A stretch of DNA of 14,928 bases, from contig JAFYKS010000096.1 in the NCBI GenBank assembly GCA_017537495.1, forward strand, positions 1 to 14,928, given 5' to 3'. This document shows positions 13,310 through 14,928 of the stretch, piece by piece. This stretch comes from Bacillota bacterium. GTDB lineage: Bacteria > Bacillota > Clostridia > Peptostreptococcales > Anaerovoracaceae. Position numbers and translations under genes: made by a program. Below the pieces are notes generated by a model, which was not told the origin of the DNA, did not search any database, and saw nothing but the letters and a program-made list of their open reading frames with translations. Positions within the stretch are counted from its first letter, which is position 1, and each line of letters opens with the position of its first letter.

Positions 13310-14857
13310 ATGAAAGACATTCGAGTGGAAGCACTGATGGCAGTTGCCGATGACTTTTATAAAAATAACGAACACATTCAGTATGATCAGTTAAGTATGG
13401 ACCGGTATGTGCAGATTTCATCACGGAGGAGAAAGTTCTTCCCGCCTGAAGCAGGGACCGGACAGTGCGCGCATCATCTGGACTGCTCTGCATTCTGTTT
13501 TGCAGTATATTATCAGGCACTGGGCATGGAGCTTCCTCATGACATCACCTGGCACATGTACGAACTCATGGAGCCGGTGGTATATAAATACGAAAGAACC
13601 TTCGATGAAACTTACGAAGAGAAGCTGCGGATTTCAGCGGAACTGGAAGAAGTGATTCAGCCGGGTGACCTGATTACCATGATTCATCAGGGGCAGTCAG
13701 GGCACATCATGCTGGCTGTTGAGGACGGCAAGTTCATCCACTGCATTCCGATAGCCAGAACTACCGGCCTCAGCAGTTACAATTATGCAGAACGTACCGA
13801 CAGGCGGGAACGCTTCGGCCTGATGATCAGTGATTTGGCCGATATCACCCGTGTTCTGCCTGATGCAGAAGCTGTAGATCCGGCCAACTTCCCACGACTG
13901 AACCTTTTTGCACCGCGCGAATCCAAAATCGTGATTCACCGTCCATGGGTTCTGGCAGAAGGTCCAACCGACCAGACCATGATTCGTATGGGTGCATACA
14001 AAGGGCTGATTTCCGGCGTGGAATCCTCCCATCCGGGCGGCCAGCAGGCAGCCTGCGGCGATGTGGTGGAATACAGAGTGCGTGTAAAGAACACTACTGA
14101 CGTTCCAAAATCCGCAGCCGTGGAATTCACCGCTCCGGCAGGCACGTCATTTGGAGGCGAACAGACCTGCGAGGCAGTTCTGGAAGCAGGAGAAGAAAAG
14201 GTATTCACCTTCGGTGTCATCGTGGAAGCTGCTGACAGAAGCATGGCTTACCTGGAAGCACCACTGGTGAAGGTAAATGGTCTGAACATTCATGCGAAAA
14301 AGGTTCTGCTGGGCAGAGGAATCGACGCAGAAGACCGGGCGGCTCTGGTCAGTGAGATGAGAGAAGCACTGGCTGCCGGCTGCGAAGTCATTGAAGCAGC
14401 ATCTGAAGCCTACGGAAGACGGGCCATCCGCCTGAACAGCTCTAAAAAGAGCTGTATCGGCAGCCTCTTCCATAAATTCGATACCATGGCCAAGGAAAAC
14501 AACAACATTCTGATTCGAAAGGAACAGAAGCCTTGGGCGGATCTGACAGCTTACAGCCTTTTCGGCGGTAAGAGTGTAGTCAGCGGTGAAGTGCTGAACT
14601 ATCCTTGGATCCGGACTACAGAAATCAGCTCCCGTGACCTGATGGCAGGGGATATCATCCTCTGTGGAAACGATGTGTTCGGCAAGCAGACTCACGCTAT
14701 GTTCTTTACCGGTGAAAGCCTGATCGGTGCACCAGAACAGGGACTGTCTAATGTGGAGCTTACCGGTGAAGCAATGGAAAAATTCATCATCACACTCTTC
14801 GGACGCTGTGTATGGATTGTCCTGAGACCATGGAACGGCCTGAACGACGGGCAGTAA
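13310..14857 (+). CDS. Cytosolic NlpC/P60-family peptidase, tandem paralogue 2
   Basis: This 515-residue protein is a paralogue of the preceding one along its whole length. Shared blocks include QYDQxSMDR (24-32), RRRKxxPPEAGTGQ (39-52), LDCSAF with nucleophile Cys59 (57-62), SGHIML with His132, FIHC with His144, GVESSHPG (236-243), the middle beta-sandwich with VVEYRVRVKN (252-261), DLMAGDIILCGNDVFGK (443-459) and the tail WIVLRPW. No export signal is visible. The C-terminal NlpC-like repeat keeps a His (QTHAMFFTG, His462) that paralogue 1 has lost, but again no matching catalytic cysteine. The two differ in the loops after the third catalytic His (about 145-200), which suggests different substrates. 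The gap of 13 bases shows they are co-transcribed. Probable peptide or amide hydrolase; exact reaction unknown. Confidence 0.8.
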   Translation: MKDIRVEALMAVADDFYKNNEHIQYDQLSMDRYVQISSRRRKFFPPEAGTGQCAHHLDCSAFCFAVYYQALGMELPHDITWHMYELMEPVVYKYERTFDETYEEKLRISAELEEVIQPGDLITMIHQGQSGHIMLAVEDGKFIHCIPIARTTGLSSYNYAERTDRRERFGLMISDLADITRVLPDAEAVDPANFPRLNLFAPRESKIVIHRPWVLAEGPTDQTMIRMGAYKGLISGVESSHPGGQQAACGDVVEYRVRVKNTTDVPKSAAVEFTAPAGTSFGGEQTCEAVLEAGEEKVFTFGVIVEAADRSMAYLEAPLVKVNGLNIHAKKVLLGRGIDAEDRAALVSEMREALAAGCEVIEAASEAYGRRAIRLNSSKKSCIGSLFHKFDTMAKENNNILIRKEQKPWADLTAYSLFGGKSVVSGEVLNYPWIRTTEISSRDLMAGDIILCGNDVFGKQTHAMFFTGESLIGAPEQGLSNVELTGEAMEKFIITLFGRCVWIVLRPWNGLNDGQ

Positions 14858-14864
14858 GATTTTG

Positions 14865-14887
14865 TTTATAATTTAGTTCATTATAAA
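14865..14887. promoter_or_regulatory. AT-rich inverted repeat covering a -10-like box
   Basis: TTTATAAT (14865-14872) and ATTATAAA (14880-14887) are perfect 8-base inverted arms with a 7-base spacer. The left arm contains TATAAT, but no good -35 box lies 16-18 bases upstream. It could be an operator over a promoter needing an activator, or a weak terminator-like stem for the NlpC/P60 genes. Confidence 0.45.
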
Positions 14888-14911
14888 AATGCAAAGCTGG
14901 AGGTAGCAAAT

Positions 14912-14928
14912 ATGCGTTATGAAACAAC
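14912..14928 (+). CDS. Start of a further gene, cut by the right edge
   Basis: An ATG at 14912 follows TGGAGG at 14898-14903 with an eight-base gap and opens MRYET before the window ends. The strong ribosome site and same strand suggest a real gene, possibly of the same cluster. Five residues do not allow any identification. Confidence 0.6.

Noticed and set aside
1..14928. RNA genes, CRISPR arrays, insertion sequences or prophage parts.
   Set aside because: No tRNA-like cloverleaf, regular repeat array, transposase or phage protein was seen on either strand by eye.

Overview
The window most likely comes from an amino-acid- or peptide-fermenting anaerobe of the Firmicutes (Clostridia). The reasons are a glutamate mutase operon (methylaspartate route of glutamate fermentation), strong GGAGG-type ribosome sites, clear TTGACA/TATAAT promoters, a local sigma-54 system and a peptide ABC importer with very strong codon bias. 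A placement near Anaerovoracaceae / former Family XIII is only a guess. No RNA genes, insertion sequences or CRISPR arrays were seen. No gene-free stretch exceeds about 235 bases.

Layout. (1) 1-1662, minus strand: glmS (B12-binding subunit of glutamate mutase) followed by glmL (ASKHA-type accessory protein, running off the left edge). (2) 1663-1852: back-to-back promoters. (3) 1853-4603, plus strand: a class-A-beta-lactamase-like serine hydrolase without a signal peptide, an RpiR/MurR-type SIS-domain regulator with its own promoter inside the hydrolase 3' end, and, 12 bases later, a sigma-54 activator with almost no N-terminal sensor region, closed by a rho-independent terminator. (4) 4604-4835: a near-consensus -24/-12 sigma-54 promoter with dyad elements upstream. 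(5) 4836-5948: a dehydrogenase of the alanine dehydrogenase/transhydrogenase (AlaDH/PNT) superfamily, substrate unknown. (6) 6167-11632: a complete Dpp/Opp-type peptide importer (lipoprotein binding protein, two permeases, two ATPases) with a sigma-70 promoter, candidate operators, a strong hairpin after the binding-protein gene and a terminator at the end. (7) 11767-14857: two tandem paralogous proteins of about 510 residues, each with an intact Cys-His-His NlpC/P60 domain, a beta-sandwich-like middle and a degenerate second NlpC/P60-like C-terminus, with no export signal. (8) 14858-14928: an AT-rich inverted repeat over a -10-like box, then the first codons of another gene.

How they may work together (inference). 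The importer brings in peptides, and the two cytosolic NlpC/P60 proteins cleave unusual (for example gamma-glutamyl or murein-derived) peptide bonds, much as cytosolic YkfC sits beside the dpp genes in Bacillus subtilis. The AlaDH-like enzyme could deaminate a released amino acid or split an imine-type compound, and glutamate would enter the methylaspartate pathway. The SIS regulator and the sensor-poor sigma-54 activator look like the control module for at least the dehydrogenase. The most novel-looking parts are the three-domain cytosolic NlpC/P60 pair and the split SIS / sigma-54 control cassette.
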